A stretch of DNA of 64,000 nucleotides. Origin: Paraescarpia echinospica. Taxonomy: Eukaryota > Annelida > Polychaeta > Sabellida > Siboglinidae. Positions within the stretch are counted from its first letter, which is position 1; each line of letters begins with the position of its first letter. A model generated the notes under the pieces. That model worked only from the letters and a program-made list of their open reading frames with translations. It was not told the DNA's origin and made no database searches. Location of the stretch: positions 32,645,577 to 32,709,576 of the forward strand of contig CM034532.1 in the NCBI GenBank assembly GCA_020002185.1, read 5' to 3'. Shown in pieces: positions 45,877 through 60,800 of the stretch. Made by a program: the position numbers and the translations under genes.

Positions 45877-48800
45877 GTATGTTAATATGACCTGTAATAT
45901 GGACTAGAAACTAGTGCTAGCAAGACTCTCAAATCAATGTTCCTAACATTTTGCTTCATAAAGTGATAAACAGCCACATGCATATGTAAATAAATAAATG
46001 ATTATAATTGCCATTTTATGCAGTGGACAAAATTTTTCTTTTTTCCAGTTTTGAATAGTTGTTCTCAATAGAAGTGCAATAAACATATGTAAATATTTTT
46101 ATTATAGTGGAAGCTGTGTTTCCATTTAAGTCCTCATCTGTGAAGAAATACCATAGATTTGGTTATCTGTGTAGTATTTTAAACACATGATTCACGCTAT
46201 TTGTTGATACTGCAGGTGCCAGTGACGATGCAGTCAGCTGTGCCTTGATGTTGGAAGTGCTGCGTGTACTCAGTCAACAAAGCATGCCTCTCAAGCACAA
46301 TGTCATCTTCATTTTTAATGGTGCTGAAGAGAACATTCTGCAGGTAGTGTGAAGACAAACATTCTTATGCCAGCAGTTATCAGAAGTAGCAGAAATAACT
46401 GTGTCACTCTACATACAAATTTACAGTAATTATTGCCAGCAGCACATCTGCTTAAAACGTAGTTTTAACAATGCTAGTTTCTTGTGAGAAAATAGCAATT
46501 TTAAAAACCTTTGTCACACAGTGAAGTCTGTTGCAGGCAAGCCATGGATTCATCACACAGCACCCATGGAGGAAGGATGTGAAAGCGTTTGTGAACCTGG
46601 AGGCTGCTGGGGCTGGTGGAAGGGAACTCCTCTTTCAGGCTGGTCAGTTCTCACCAGGCTCTTAGCCAGAAATGATTTTTTGCCAGTCTTGAATTAATCA
46701 AAAATGTGTCTAAGCGTATGAACGGCTTACATGGAAGCCATTCACATAAATCACAGCCATTATTGACTAGTTTAGTTTTTTCAATGAAAATCAGTATAAT
46801 TTGAGCCATTTAATTAATTAGTACTGATCCATTTGTTTTGTTTCACTACCAGTTGTGCCAATGATAGTCATTAATGTGGACCCATAGACTTGGAACTGTT
46901 AGTTAACTTAATCTAGTGGCCAGGTGGTTCTCTCTAAATTCCACCAGTCTTATCAGTTGTAATTACCCATCTTGGCCAGTCATCTGCCAGTCTTGAAGGC
47001 AGGCAGGCAAGTCTCTGGCTAAGCCCCTGGTTCTCACTTGCCCTACTCAGTTACACTCTCAAGAGCATAGAAGTCTCTTACTTCTTGGTCAGTGCTCATA
47101 TTAGACATTCTCATTGACCTTACATTAACTTGGAAGCATTGGACAACCAAGACTGAGATGACTGAATTGTACAAAGAGAGATTTGGAGGGATTGGAAGAG
47201 TTGAGATTGAGCGGTAATGATAGAGGGAAGTGAAGATGGTTGGTGGAGAGAGCAGTGCAAAAAACAGTGAAAGAAAAGAAAACAGAAATCGAGTACCAGT
47301 AATGAGGCCAGACTCACCCAGGACTTTCAGTGAAAAGAGGAGAACAACAATTCTTTGTTCTTACTGTCTGCATTATGTGAATTATATTTTCAAATAAACA
47401 CAGTTTTTTTCTGGACATTCTTTGAACACGTCTGCTTGTCTGGCATAGGTATTTTTATGTTGCCGATTGGATGTTTAGGCCCAGAACATCCCTGGATGAT
47501 ACAAACGTACGCGAAGCATGTGCCACACCCATTCGCATCAGTGATGGGCCAGGAAGTATTTGAGAGTGGCATCATTCCATCTGACACAGATTTCCGAATC
47601 TACAGAGATTACGGACACATTCCAGGTGGGTAGATCTTGTGTAGACCTTTTGATATTGCTTCATAAACTTGGTTCTTGTAGGTAAATGTATACCACTCTT
47701 GAAACCACATGACATATTTTTAGAAAGAATTTTTTTAATTATACAAATTACTTTTTATCTTGTTGCATCAGTGAAATTATGTGCTTTTCATGAATTGGAA
47801 AGAATTGTTATTAATCATTAAATGCAACTTGGCCAATCTTCCAGTACCCTGGTACTTTCTGGATTATCTCATTCTATTCACTGTGTATAATACAAGTAAT
47901 AGTTCCCAGATATTTGTTGAATGGCATTATTGCTATAGTTAATGATTAGGTAATATTATGCCAATCTGAACATTATAATGGCAACAAATTGGCAACCTGA
48001 AAGTCTACAAAGCAAACTACAGACTTCAAGATGATCTATGGTGAGTGTCACTTAATGGATTATGATCAGGATGAACATATGACAAACCAAGGCTGACTGA
48101 AAGACAGCCCCAATTAACCATTCCAGTACTACAGCCCCCAGATACTGTGATCACTGAATACAGCATTCCCAGTGACTTCATACGAACTTCGATTGCCTCA
48201 CTTCAGAAAATTTCAGCAATCACAATACATTTTACTAATAGAACATCATATATATTCTGAAAGTAGAATAATCGATAAATACCAGATAAAACAAGTTAAG
48301 ACACATTTCAATTTCATAGCCGTGATAACCAGAATCTGATAATTATGTCATTCATTAGTGTAATCATTGAATATACGGCTGCTGTTAGTTTCAGGCTTCT
48401 GTATACTTGTAGTTTCCTCTGGCATCATTCCGATTGTCACCGGCAGCATCCAACAAAATACATCTCTAAAACTATAAAACAATCTGTCTAAGTAAGTTAT
48501 TACATGGTAAATCGCTATCGTAACTAACATTGTTTGTTATTACCACTCTTGAAGATTTTTATAGACAGTTATATAAAAACCGCAGAAAATTCAAAATACA
48601 TTTACTGAGCGATAGTCCATGAATGCTGCTGTTGAAATGCTAAGGCATCAGCCTTAAAGACATTTTATAACGTGCCTCCACATAGCGGATAATTATGAGT
48701 AAAACCGATTTGAATAGCAGACATCGTCAATGCTGAAGAACCGGCCTGTCGTACTGTAGCATCACAGATCGCGCAGCCGGTAATCTGGCTTGTCATACTG

Positions 48801-51800
48801 AAACGGTTAAAGCATCAATTTTTTTAATTTATATTCGTTTTCAATAATCTGTTAACAAAAATTAAGTGATCTTGCATTTTACTGTTGTCTGCCATTATGG
48901 TGTTTGTCATTTTACCATTATGAGTATATATTCTCGTTGAAACAAAGTGTGCAGTTTCAGACAAACATTGATATACGTTTCATAAAGAAATAATAAGCCT
49001 GCATGTGTGTGTCACTGTGTTGAGGAACATAATTGGCACATTTATTTTATTGCCAGGATTGGATATTGCCTACATTTCCAATGGCTACGTTTATCACACA
49101 GCACATGACACACCAGATATGATTCCTCCAGGATGCATTCAGAGAGGAGGTAGGATTGAATTAATAATAAGTAATAACTACAAATTCTATATGCAGGAGG
49201 GGTAGTGGTTGTGTACACTTTGCATTCATGAGGGAGGGGTCTAGATTACTGTGTAGCATAGGCATACTTACTACATACACTGGGAGCAGGTAAGGTCTGA
49301 TACATACTGTGTACAGGGGGAGTGGGCCATATATGTGATGCATACTGCATGCAGGGGGAGTGGGTCATATATGTGATGCATACTGTGTACAGGGGGAGTA
49401 GGTCATATACGTGATGCATACTGCATGCAGGGGGAATGGGTCATATATGTGATGCATCCTGCATGCTGGGGGAGTGGGTCATATATGTGATGCATACTGC
49501 ATGCAGGGGGAGTGGGTCATATATGTGATGCATACTGTGTACAGGGGGAGTAGGTCATATATGTGATGCATACTGTGTACAGGGGGAGTAGGTCATATAT
49601 GTGATGCATACTGCATGCAGGGGGAGTGGGTCATATATGTGATGCATACTGTGTACAGGGGGAGTAGGTCATATACGTGATGCATACTGCATGCAGGGGG
49701 AATGGGTCATATATGTGATGCATCCTGCATGCTGGGGGAGTGGGTCATATATGTGATGCATACTGCATGCAGGGGGAGTGGGTCATATATGTGATGCATA
49801 CTGTGTACAGGGGGAGTAGGTCATATATGTGATGCATACTGTGTACAGGGGGAGTGCATGTCATACTGTGGGAGTGGGTCATATATGTGATGCATGCTGG
49901 GGGAGTGGGTCATATATGTGATGCATACTGCATGCAGGGGGAGCGGGTCATATATGTGATGCATCCTGCATGCTTGGGGAGTGGGTCATATATGTGATGC
50001 ATACTGCATGCAGGGGGAGTGGGTCATATATGTGATGCATACTGCATGCTGGGGGAGTGGGTCATACTGCCTTTTTCCTTTTACTCTGATCTTCTAAAGT
50101 CCCTTTTCACACAGTCCCCCCACCTCAGCTGTGGTCCTCCCCTTTTTGCATCCTTGATGTTTTTCCACCTCTGTTTTCATCACTAGTTTACCTGCATAAA
50201 TACTTGGCCTGCCCATCTCATCCAGCTGCTCATTCCTTGCTGTTATGCTGCACAGCATTCCAGCCTCTTTTTTCAAGTCAGTCGTCCGTCTTAATTATCT
50301 CAACCAAAAGACCTCCCAACACTATCTAAGGGAACAAACACTCTGCATTAACTAAGGAAACCTTTAACTACCTTTCACCCTTGTGCTCATTAATACATTG
50401 TACAGGTCATTGTGAGTTTGTTTGTTGTAGGAGAGAACCTGTTGGCAGTTGTGAAGGCAATGGCTGACTCCCCCTATCTCACCCACCCTGACGAGTTCCG
50501 CCACGGCAGACTCATCTTCTTTGACTTTGTTGGAATGTTTATGGTTGTCTACTCAGCCCGCCTTGGCACCATCATGAACTTCATCATGGCCTTTGTTATC
50601 TTCTTCAGAACTGTTTCCAAGATCGTCCAACGTCGCAGTGTCAAAGGTGTGTAATGTTGCTGCTTTCATATTGTAGGGTGACCATTTACCATTCCTTTGG
50701 CTTGTACAGTGTAGTTTCCTCTGGCATATGTTAATGCATGTAGGTGATGGAGAAAGTCTCATCAACATGTGTGTATTTGGATTAGCCACTGCCATGCGAA
50801 TGAGTCGTGACCGATAAAATTATCAAAAAGAAAGAAAATATATGGAATAAACGGAGAATGAACATAGCGACAGCTCATGACAGACGGATTTATTTAAAAG
50901 AAACAACACCAGCTCTCCACGCACGAAGGTCGAAGCCGCCGATGACATTATATTGAATGATTGGCATTGTCTTTGTGGAATATAAAAACATATACGAAAT
51001 CTCACCTATGGTACTATCATGTTCCCTTTTCACTAGGTACATCTGGCTATACATTTTAAAGTTTAGTTTTAATGAAACGTTTAGGTAACAGAAACTTATT
51101 GAAGCCAAGAAACATTCAATAATGAAACCATTTTGTTTACACCATAAATTCATCTGCTATTTCCATAAGCACTATAAATGCAACATTATACATCGCATGA
51201 AATACTGTACGATATTAAAATTGCGTAGGTAGTTATGTACTTTCCTATCCACGTAAGGTTTACTTTTAGTTTGAAAAATGTAGATCTATAAGAGCATAAT
51301 ATTATTGTCGACAAAATATTAAAATATATTGCATCAGTGTAACAACATGTGTTATGTTGTACTTGGAATGCAATAATTATTTATTTGTTTTGCCCGTCAT
51401 TTAGAGTAAAAGATATTGAATTTGTTTCTGTCAAACTCCCGTTTTGATGACAAATAAAATGGCAATTGCATGATGGAAATAAAGTTATAAAATTACAAAA
51501 CTTTAAAAGTAACGCATACTTTAAAACACTGTTTTCAGTCATCATTGGTGTATCAAGAAGATCCCTAAAACATGTTTACTCTTGTGGAACATTTATATTT
51601 TATGAATTTTCTAAATTATTGTATAAGCAACTTTGTCGACACCTTTTTATACACTACTCCCAGTATAGTTCACACAACACAAACTTGTTACAAGAAATTT
51701 GGAAGAATTTGCTATAGAAAACAATTCGAACATGATGAGCATAAGAAAGCATAAATTTTATTATGTACTCCTATTTTGCAACATAATGATGGGATGTTGT

Positions 51801-54800
51801 GCATTTGGATGCACAAATCCATTTGAAACATGTAGTGATGTACATATTCCCAGCAGAAGCCTAACTAATGTGGCAGACATCTTCACTACTGTGACAGTTA
51901 ACACATTGTCCAATAAATAGCACTGCTATGCATTTTGATACACAAAGCTATCAGATGCACACATCCATTTGAAACACGAACTGATGTTCAACTTCCCAGT
52001 GGATGTCGCACAGAACAGAATGGGGCAGAAAAAAGTCAGGAACCTTAAAAATTACAGTCCTGTCTCAAATCTTTATTTTCTGTCGAAAGTATTGGAGAAG
52101 GTTGTTGCAAATCGACTCCATGAACATTTATTCACAGCATTTATCAAATGATCTACAATCTGCATATAAACGATTTCATTCAACTGAGACGGCTCTTCTT
52201 AAAATACACAATGACATTGTATGCAATATGGATAATAGCAAATTTACTGCTCTCACCGTACTAGATCTATCAGCTGCTTTTGATACAGTAGATCACGACA
52301 TTCTTTTACATCGCTTTAATAGACATTTTGGTATAACTGGCATGGCTCTTCAGTGGTTTAGTTCACATTTTCATACCAAAGCATTAACATATCTGGCTCA
52401 CAGTCTTGTCCAGAACATCTTCCATTTGGTGTCCCACAGGGTTCTGTCCTTGGCCCTGTTCTGTTTAGCTTATACACTACATCCCTTAGTCGAGTCATAA
52501 CTAATCATAATATAAATCATAATTTGTATGCTGACGACTCACAGGTGTATATATGTATATCACTTTCACCAACTGACACACAGACATCTCTGTCAACTTT
52601 AAATGACTGTCTCATTGACATCTTGCTGTGGATGGAAGCAAGTAAATTGAAACTAAATCCAGATAAAACTAATCTAATTATTATTGGCACAAAACAACAA
52701 CGAAACAAGGTTGTTAACTACTTTCCAGTTAAATTGCTTGGTAATGATTCATCACCATCAGATACTGTTCGTAATCTAGGTGTTATCTTTGACAGTGATT
52801 TCAGCTTTTGAGCAGAACATTTCTAAAGTATGTATATCCTGTTTCTACCATATACGTGATTTCCGCCGAATTCGGCGTCATTTGTCTTTATTACTGCTAA
52901 AACAATATCAGTATCTCTAATTAGCAGTCGCCTTGACTACTGCAACTCACTCCTAAACGATATCACCAAAAAGGATTTAGCTAAACTCCAACATGTACAG
53001 AATTGTTTAGCACGTGTAGTACTAAAAGCACCTCGTTTCTCACCATCTGCCCCTACTTAGGCATTTGCATTGGCTTCCAGTTACATATCGAATACAATTC
53101 AAATTAGCCACTATCACATATCGTACCCTTTTTATGCAACACCCATCCTATTTGTTTAGTCTCCTTCGGGTTTTTTTACGATATCCCCAGGAATCTCAGA
53201 TCATCTGTTTCACAACGACTTTTTGTTCCGAAAACCAAGCTTAATATCGGCAAACATGCATTTTCTGTAGCTGCACCCAAAATCTGGAATCAACTCCCTA
53301 TCGCTTTAAAATGATCTGAAACTATAAATATCTTCCATAAAAAACTAAAGACTTATTTATTTGAAATTGCATTCCCACCCTAACCTTTGGCGGTCCCTTG
53401 CTCAAATGACGACTCTTGCTTGTCCCTGTTAACGATTTTGCCCAATGATTTTTGTATGTTGCGCCTTTGAGCTCAGATTCCTGGGGATTTAGGCGCTATA
53501 GAAGTTTGTCATTATTAGTATTATTATCTTATGTCAGGTGACCCATTGTCCAATTAATGACACGGTTGAGTAGAGCTCTTCAATTTCCTCTTTCCATCAG
53601 CTCGGCTATTTTAAAACTGTTCATGGTCAAAATGTTCCTGCAAATAAATAAAGTTGAATTTAGGAAACTGAGCATAAATATGTTCGCTGACTCCCAGAGA
53701 GCTGTGGAGAACAGGGAAACGTGGAGAGGGCTGGTTAACAAGTCATCAGTGGTGCCCCAATGATCCTTACGGGTTATGAGAAAGTGAAGTGAAATGAATT
53801 GAAGAAGCAGAAAAAATAGTAAACTAATTCAACACTGTGCAGATTGATTCAGTTTAGATATTAGATTATGGGACTTGTCACTAAGTGTACAGCTGGCTAA
53901 ATGGAAAAGAAATACAAGAGAGCCTTGTTATGCTGATTCAATCAGACTAAAATCCCAATCCATTGTTTGGCCAACTTTTAATTTGCTTCTATATAATTAC
54001 CTGTATGCATTGGTCATATACAGTGCACTCCAGATAACTCGAACTCACATAAGTTGACTTTTGCTAAGTTAAGTCAATCTTTTCCCTCGGTCCTGGGCAT
54101 AGGTCCCAATAAGGGGACCTTCTGATAACTTTCTATTTATCAGAAGTTCCACTTATCAGTATTGTCATGGGTCCCTGGAGGTTTGACCTTATCCAGAGTG
54201 CACTGTATGTTTTCCTTTATTCTTGCTCTAATAATTAATGTTGTATATATATATATATGGGCCATTCTCGCAAAAAATGTACAGTAACGGTAAAGTAGCA
54301 TGTCAAAAATAAATTTTTAATTTGTATTATTTTAGTGAGTATTATTAATACCAAATGTGCTATTCACATGAAGCAGCACAGCTTGATCTGATCTATTATT
54401 AGATTTTTTAAACATATTCATGGGTAAAAACTTATGTAGCTATATTAGAGTGCAGATCTGCTAGTGACCAAAGTTTGTGTATACATTGCAAAATTCTGTG
54501 GCCACTTCCGGTCCAAAAAGAAACACTTATCGAAAGAAGCCATTACAAAAATTAAGTATAAACAAATGATGTGGAAGTCATATAGATGTACTGGAAATGA
54601 TGAAGACTACAACAGTTATAAAGAAGCACTTAACTAAGCTACAGCTGAAATTAGAAATTCAAAGAGAAGCTATAAACAACAATTAGCTAGTAATTTAAAA
54701 CATGACAGCAAGAGTTTTTATGCGTATGTTCGAAGCAAACAGAAAGTTCAAGATAAGGTCGGTCCTCTAGAAGATGGTGCTGGAAATATAATATGAGAAG

Positions 54801-57800
54801 GATTCTTAATGGCAGAAGACCTGAATGAGTATTTTAGTTCAGTGTTTACCAGAGAAGATACTAGTTCACTGCCAGTACCAGAGGCTAAGTTCAAGGGGGC
54901 AGAATCAGACTATTTAAGACAGTTAATTGTAAACCCAGAAATTGTAACTAAGAAAATTAGGGCTATGAAGGATAATAAATCACCTGGAGTGGATGGGATT
55001 CCGCCCAAACTAGTATTGGAAATTGTAGAACAAATTAGCGTACCGCTTGCAACAGTATTTAATTTGTCATTAGAAGAGGGAGTGGTTCCTTTAGAATGGA
55101 AAGAGGCAAACATACCGTTATTTAAAAAAGGTTCGAGAAACAAGTCAGAGAACTATAGACCAGTGAGTTTAACATCAGTGATTTGCAAATTATTAGAAAG
55201 ACTAATTAAAGATCACATGGTGGATTTTCTTGTTAAACATAACTTGATAAACCCATCTCAACATGGGTTTTTTAAAGCGAGGTCATACTTAACAAATATG
55301 TTATGTTTTTTGGAAGACATCAAAAAGTGGGTAGATGAGGGATCACCAGTAGATATTGTCTACTTAGATTTTCAAAAAGCTTTCGACAAAGTACCACATC
55401 AAAGATTACTGCTTAAACTAAAGGCCCATGGCATAGGAAATGGTATAATAAACTGGATAGGAAAATGGCTGATTGACAGAAGACAACGTGTAGTTGATGG
55501 GGAGGCTTCAAACTGGAAATCGGTATTGAGTGGGGTACCACAGGGATCAGTACTAGAACCTATATTATTCTTAATATATATCAACGATTTGGATGATGAA
55601 ATAACAAGCAAGGTGTTGAAATTTGTGGATGATACAAAAGTGTTTAGAAGGATTAAAAGTGATGGAGATAGATACCATTTACAAGATGATCTTGACAAGT
55701 TGATCAAATGGTCTGAAAAATGGCAAACGCTGTTCAATTTTGAGAAATGTAAATGCCTCCACACATGACATGGGAACGAAGAGGTAGGATATGCAATGGG
55801 GGGTACTGTACTAAGTACTTCTGTAAAAGAAAAGGACTTAGAGTTAACCATTAGTGTTGATATGAAGGTTTCAGAGCAGTGTGGAATTGCAGCTTCAAAG
55901 GGAAATAAAATCCTTGGATTAATTAGGGGAAATATAGCATATAAGGAAAAAGAACTAATAATACCGCTGTACAAAGCAATAGTGAGGCCTCATTTAGAAT
56001 ATTGTATACAAGCGTGGAGGCCGTATCGCAGGAAAGACATAGATATGCTAGAAAGAGTACAGAGGAGAGTGACTAAAATGATACCAAAACTGAGGGATTT
56101 TAGTTATGAAATTCACCTAAAAGAATGTGGTTTAACAACACTAGAGACCAGGAGATTGAGAGGAGATCAGATAGAAGTGTTTAAAATAAAGAATGGTTAT
56201 GAAAATATTGATAGAAATATTTTTTCTCAGTTAAGAAAGATAGAAGGACTAGAGGACATGAAGTTACTTTAGCAAAGGAGCAGTGTGGATTAGATATAAG
56301 AAAGTTCTCATTTTCACAAAGGACTGTGAATGAATGGAACAGATTATCTGCTGATTGTGTGGGTGCTAGTAGCGTGAATAAAAAAATAAAAAAATCGACA
56401 CATACCTCAGAAGGGTGGAATACACATAGATAAAAGGGTCGGACTCTCGATAAGCCAAAGGGCTTCCTTGTCCACCTGCCACGTAGAGTTAATTCTCTGG
56501 GTGTCAATCTTGTTATTGTGTACTTTTTAACAAACCTAAAACTTTTACATTGAATGATGACAAGCCAGCCAGGTTTACTAACAATCGTAGCTATAACATT
56601 AGAAATAATCTGTGAACGTATGAATCTCACATTTTTGGTTAAAATAAGTTGGAAAACAGGGACTTTTCAAAAACGGCTGAATGGAAAGGCAAGATCCGTA
56701 GACACACAGACCCAATGCTGCTGCCGTTGCCGTCGCCCCTGCGCGGGCAGTCGGATTGATGGGTCGGATGTTATAATTATACTTAATCCAAAAGTTACCC
56801 AGTGGATGGCATTAGAAGCAGGAAAAATAAACAATGCATAAGCTTCCTGCATTGTTAAAAGTAGCTGTCAATATACCTCGTGTCTACGAATTGCTGATTT
56901 AAAAAGCCATTGCTTGCAACAACTCACCTCGAAATGTGCCATGTTGACTGTGTGTGACGTCGCTAGTCTCTGTGTATATCGCTGCACGTGCATGAATATT
57001 CATTACACTCGGGCTGCATATTTAATCTTCCATGTGGCAGCAAGCTCAAAATAATTTGGATAAACACAATTATTTATCGGCTTTTTGCGCAGATAACACC
57101 CAAATTATGCATAAACATGCAAGACATAAGTAGCAGAGAAAATAGTTATGGGAAATTATCACGTTTTGATACAGTACATCTCAAATGTATATTAGCTTAC
57201 AAAGAATCGCTTTAATATATCACTACACCCATGCATTTATTAGAAAGCACCAGTCAATTGCAGTTTTCACATTCAGTATATCTCTCCTTGGATTAACTTT
57301 ATGGTGTAAAATACCAGTGTAGTAAATGGATAATTCCTTTATTATTATTATTCTTTTAGCTGAGCCCTGTTGTCACATTGCAGATATGTCTGGTGTGAGC
57401 TACTTGAAGCACCTGTCGCAGGCCATTGCTATTGTGTTGACTTCATGGTTGCTGGTCATCCTAGTGCCTGTATTCATTGGCTACTGCCTGCCACTGCTGG
57501 GCCGACCGATGGCGTGGTACTCACACACCTGGGTCCTCCTGGGTCTCTTTGTGTGTCCCGCCATGGCTGTCCTACTATCCTGCCACTACAGTGTCAACAT
57601 CTTCTTGTACAAGGTAGGCACATTTATCTTGTCTTCTCTGCAAATTCCACTCGCAGCCTTTAAATAACAAAGCTTTCAACACTACTCACACAACTAAGAA
57701 CTATTAAATATTGTCTTATTTTCCCAGGACAATAAATATTGGAATCCACTACCGGACACAATAGCCAGCATCACAGAACCAGAGCAGTTAAAGCAAGCCA

Positions 57801-60800
57801 CTTACAAACATGCACAACTAAAGAGCATGCGCATCCGTCTTTTGACCGCTTGACTCCACAGGAGTGTTGGTCAGTATTCCCTACAAGATAATGAACTCCA
57901 AATTAAACCTTTACTACTGCATGTTTTTTTGTTACAAACTACTGGCACAACTTTTTTAAATTCTGGGCAAGCTGTCCCGGAATTATATTTCTGTTAAACT
58001 GACCAGCAGTGTTCGTACAGTTTCAGGAAAGTTAGCTGATTTGAATCGACTACATCGTCTACATATCTCTTCAGTTTCTTGGTTGGCAAACATCTGGTGC
58101 TGTGGCTATGATTTTCTGCTCCAAATCCTCCATGTACAAGTTCACAACAATGGGGGATACTGGCTACCCCAAACTTCTGTTGGTAAATCTAAAGTATGTA
58201 CTCCCCAAGACAAATGTCAACAACTCCATGATGTCATCTACATTTAGGTTGGTTCTCTTCTTTAGTGTCTTGTCATTCTATAGTCCTTTTCTGATGATTT
58301 CACACACTTCTTTGATCGGAGTCTTCGTGAATAGCGACAAAATATCATATGACACAAATGATTCTCCTTCCATTCTCAGCTTTGTCATTTCTTTCACCAG
58401 TTCTTGTGAATTCTCTGTGGTATTCTGTTTTTCCAACAAGTAGTTGTAGTATGTCAGCCAATTCCCTGGATACTCTGACAATTGGTCTGAGTGGCACACC
58501 TTCCTTGTGGATTTTTTGGTGATCCATACATCCGTGATACTTTCTCTAGTGTGGGATACAAGTACCAATACTGATCCTTGGTGATCTTCCCCTCCTTCTC
58601 CAGTAAATTTACCATTCAGATGATTTTTGCCTTGTACTTCTTGGTTGGATCCTTCTTTATTTCTTTCATTTTTTCATTGGTATTCTTTTGTTTCCATGAT
58701 GACTGTGGCCTTTCCCCTGTCTGCAGGGAGTATGGTGATGGACTTCTCCTTCTGTAGTTCTTTTAAAGCTGTTTTTCCTGTTTGGTTAGATTCGGTTTGG
58801 GAGCCTTTGCCGACTTCAGAACTCCCGCGATGTCTGCATGAAGTTTGTCTTTTTTTCTTGTGGTACTATTGCATTCCAATTAAGTGTACAGGTCGGAATA
58901 ACAGTATAGGGTGGACATGCCGTGGAATTTTAATAATAATATAGGTCAGAATAACATAGTATAGGGCAGAAATTTCTTGAAATTATAATAAGAGTATAGG
59001 GCGGAATAATAGTATAGGGTGGAAATTTCTCAAATTTATAATAAGAGTACAGAGCATAATAAGAGTATAGGGCGGAAATTTCTTGGAATTATAATAAAAG
59101 TACACCTTGGAATAATAATGTTAGCCAGTAATAATGTGGAATGAGTTGCAATGTGTATAATTATAATTTTAATTGGTGTCTTTTGGACAGTGCAACAACA
59201 TAATTATATGCAAAAAGGAGTTGCCTACATCAAACAAGTTACAAACAATAATACTGTATATTAAATCAAACGTTGAAACAAAACTCCAGACATAACGCTC
59301 CATTTAGTTTGTCTCAGTGATTAGTAGTTTAATACTAACTGATATCTGTTGAAAACAGCAAATGAAATATATCTATAATTGTTAGTATTACATTAATAGA
59401 AACAATACCAAATTCTGCGGGATACTCTTTAACATAATGTAGTTAATTCCGCCAAGCCTGCCACCCCTAAATACATAAATGGAGTGATCCACCATGGCTT
59501 GTTTACCACATAGCTCTGCCACGTAGCATCGAGGTCACTACTGCAGTAAGGGTTGTCCGGTGACGTCGCACCACGTGTATTGGTCGCATCGCAAATTTGC
59601 CAGCGAAACATTGTTAATCATGCTTTATCGCCCAGCTGTAGACTGCGAGATTCGCAATTTACTAGCCATAATACTAACATCCTGACCACAACATGATCCC
59701 AATAAAACATAACAAACCTTTATATTTTACACACAAGTTCTCTAAGTACTCCTTTTGTGCATACATGTAGTTTTTTAATTTGTTAGTGAAAAGATCGCTA
59801 TCTGCCATGATTGACGTGGTGACCGACATAAACAGCGTCGCCGTAAGAACGAAGAGCACTGCGCTTTCGGCTTTGTTGATTCGCCGGCAAGAATAATTTA
59901 TATATATCCAGTCACGCCTCATTATAACGCGGTAGTCAGGGTCCACGAAATGAATCCGTTATAAACGGGGCGCGTTATAAACGGGGCCCGATAACACGTT
60001 CCCGTATCTGCCGTCGGGGCGCTACGATGATGACCGGCACCACTGCTGCACGAAGAACGCCATCGAAGCCAGAGTGTGCACGTCGTGCAGTCTATTACTA
60101 TACGCAGTTTATGAAGCTTATTAAGCTGCCAGCCAACATCAATGTGTATTCTGTTTAAATGTCATACACTGTTGGAAACTGTTGAATGTTGAACTGAATA
60201 AAATTCATGAATTGTGTGCCGTTTTAAAATAAACAACGGACCAACAAGCCACGGTCAACTGAACGATAATATGGTACCACTGACATAAGATCTAAAATAA
60301 TGACCCGGCACTCAGCAGCCGAATACGCAAATGATTTTGACAAACGCTGTGTTAGAGTTGATTAAGGATTTAAAGCTGTAAGTACTCTCACAATTGGCTT
60401 AACTTCGTCTTTCAATCAATATCAAAATACCAATTTAGAAAGCACATTTACCGTGCCGAACAATATTACGATTCACCAATGGCAATGGGCAATTCATATG
60501 CGGTTGACGAATTAATATTTTGGCGCACTTTTTGGCGCATATTTTTGCATTCATCGAAGCGAAAAGCTAATATTTGTTACGCAATGTTAGCTTACTGACC
60601 TTGCCTACTAAGCTGTATTAAAACGTATTTAACCCATTTTGTGAATTTCACTTGATGTCGGCACGAAACAAACAATACCTCACTCCACATATACTATTCC
60701 TAAAGTTAAAATTGACCATAATTATAGTCAAAGAAACTTATACCTTTGGTAGCTTTGGCAGTGCAGAATAAACAACGGCAACGTAGTGATGCGCCTCACA

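Larger units (their letters stand above)
50755..57214 (-). mobile_element. Repeat X, copy B (ERMP1 intron 6), interrupted by two LINEs
   Basis: Reverse complement of 29,369-32,415. Copy B is cut by an L2-like LINE (52,040-53,522) and a second LINE (54,503-56,515); without them it is about 3.0 kb, the length of copy A. The junctions are visible by comparison with copy A: AGTCAG|ACATCATCTTATG for the first and TGTGGCAAC|ATGGTATTGTG for the second. Confidence 0.75.

Noticed and set aside
47355..47478. Upstream extension of ERMP1 exon 4 reading frame
   Set aside because: Phase from exon 3 and homology (QAGPEHPW) place the acceptor at 47,478.
51780..51925. THAP-like start ([14 protein letters not shown]) in the X copy B
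   Set aside because: The second THAP Cys/His pair and the Pro-rich end are absent, and copy A has no matching frame.
55399..55974. 191-codon minus-strand ORF
   Set aside because: Antisense shadow of the LINE reverse transcriptase.
59429..59611. 60-codon minus-strand ORF beginning [12 protein letters not shown]
   Set aside because: One hydrophobic stretch but no splice site, homologous family or link to the frame at 59,808 that I can support.
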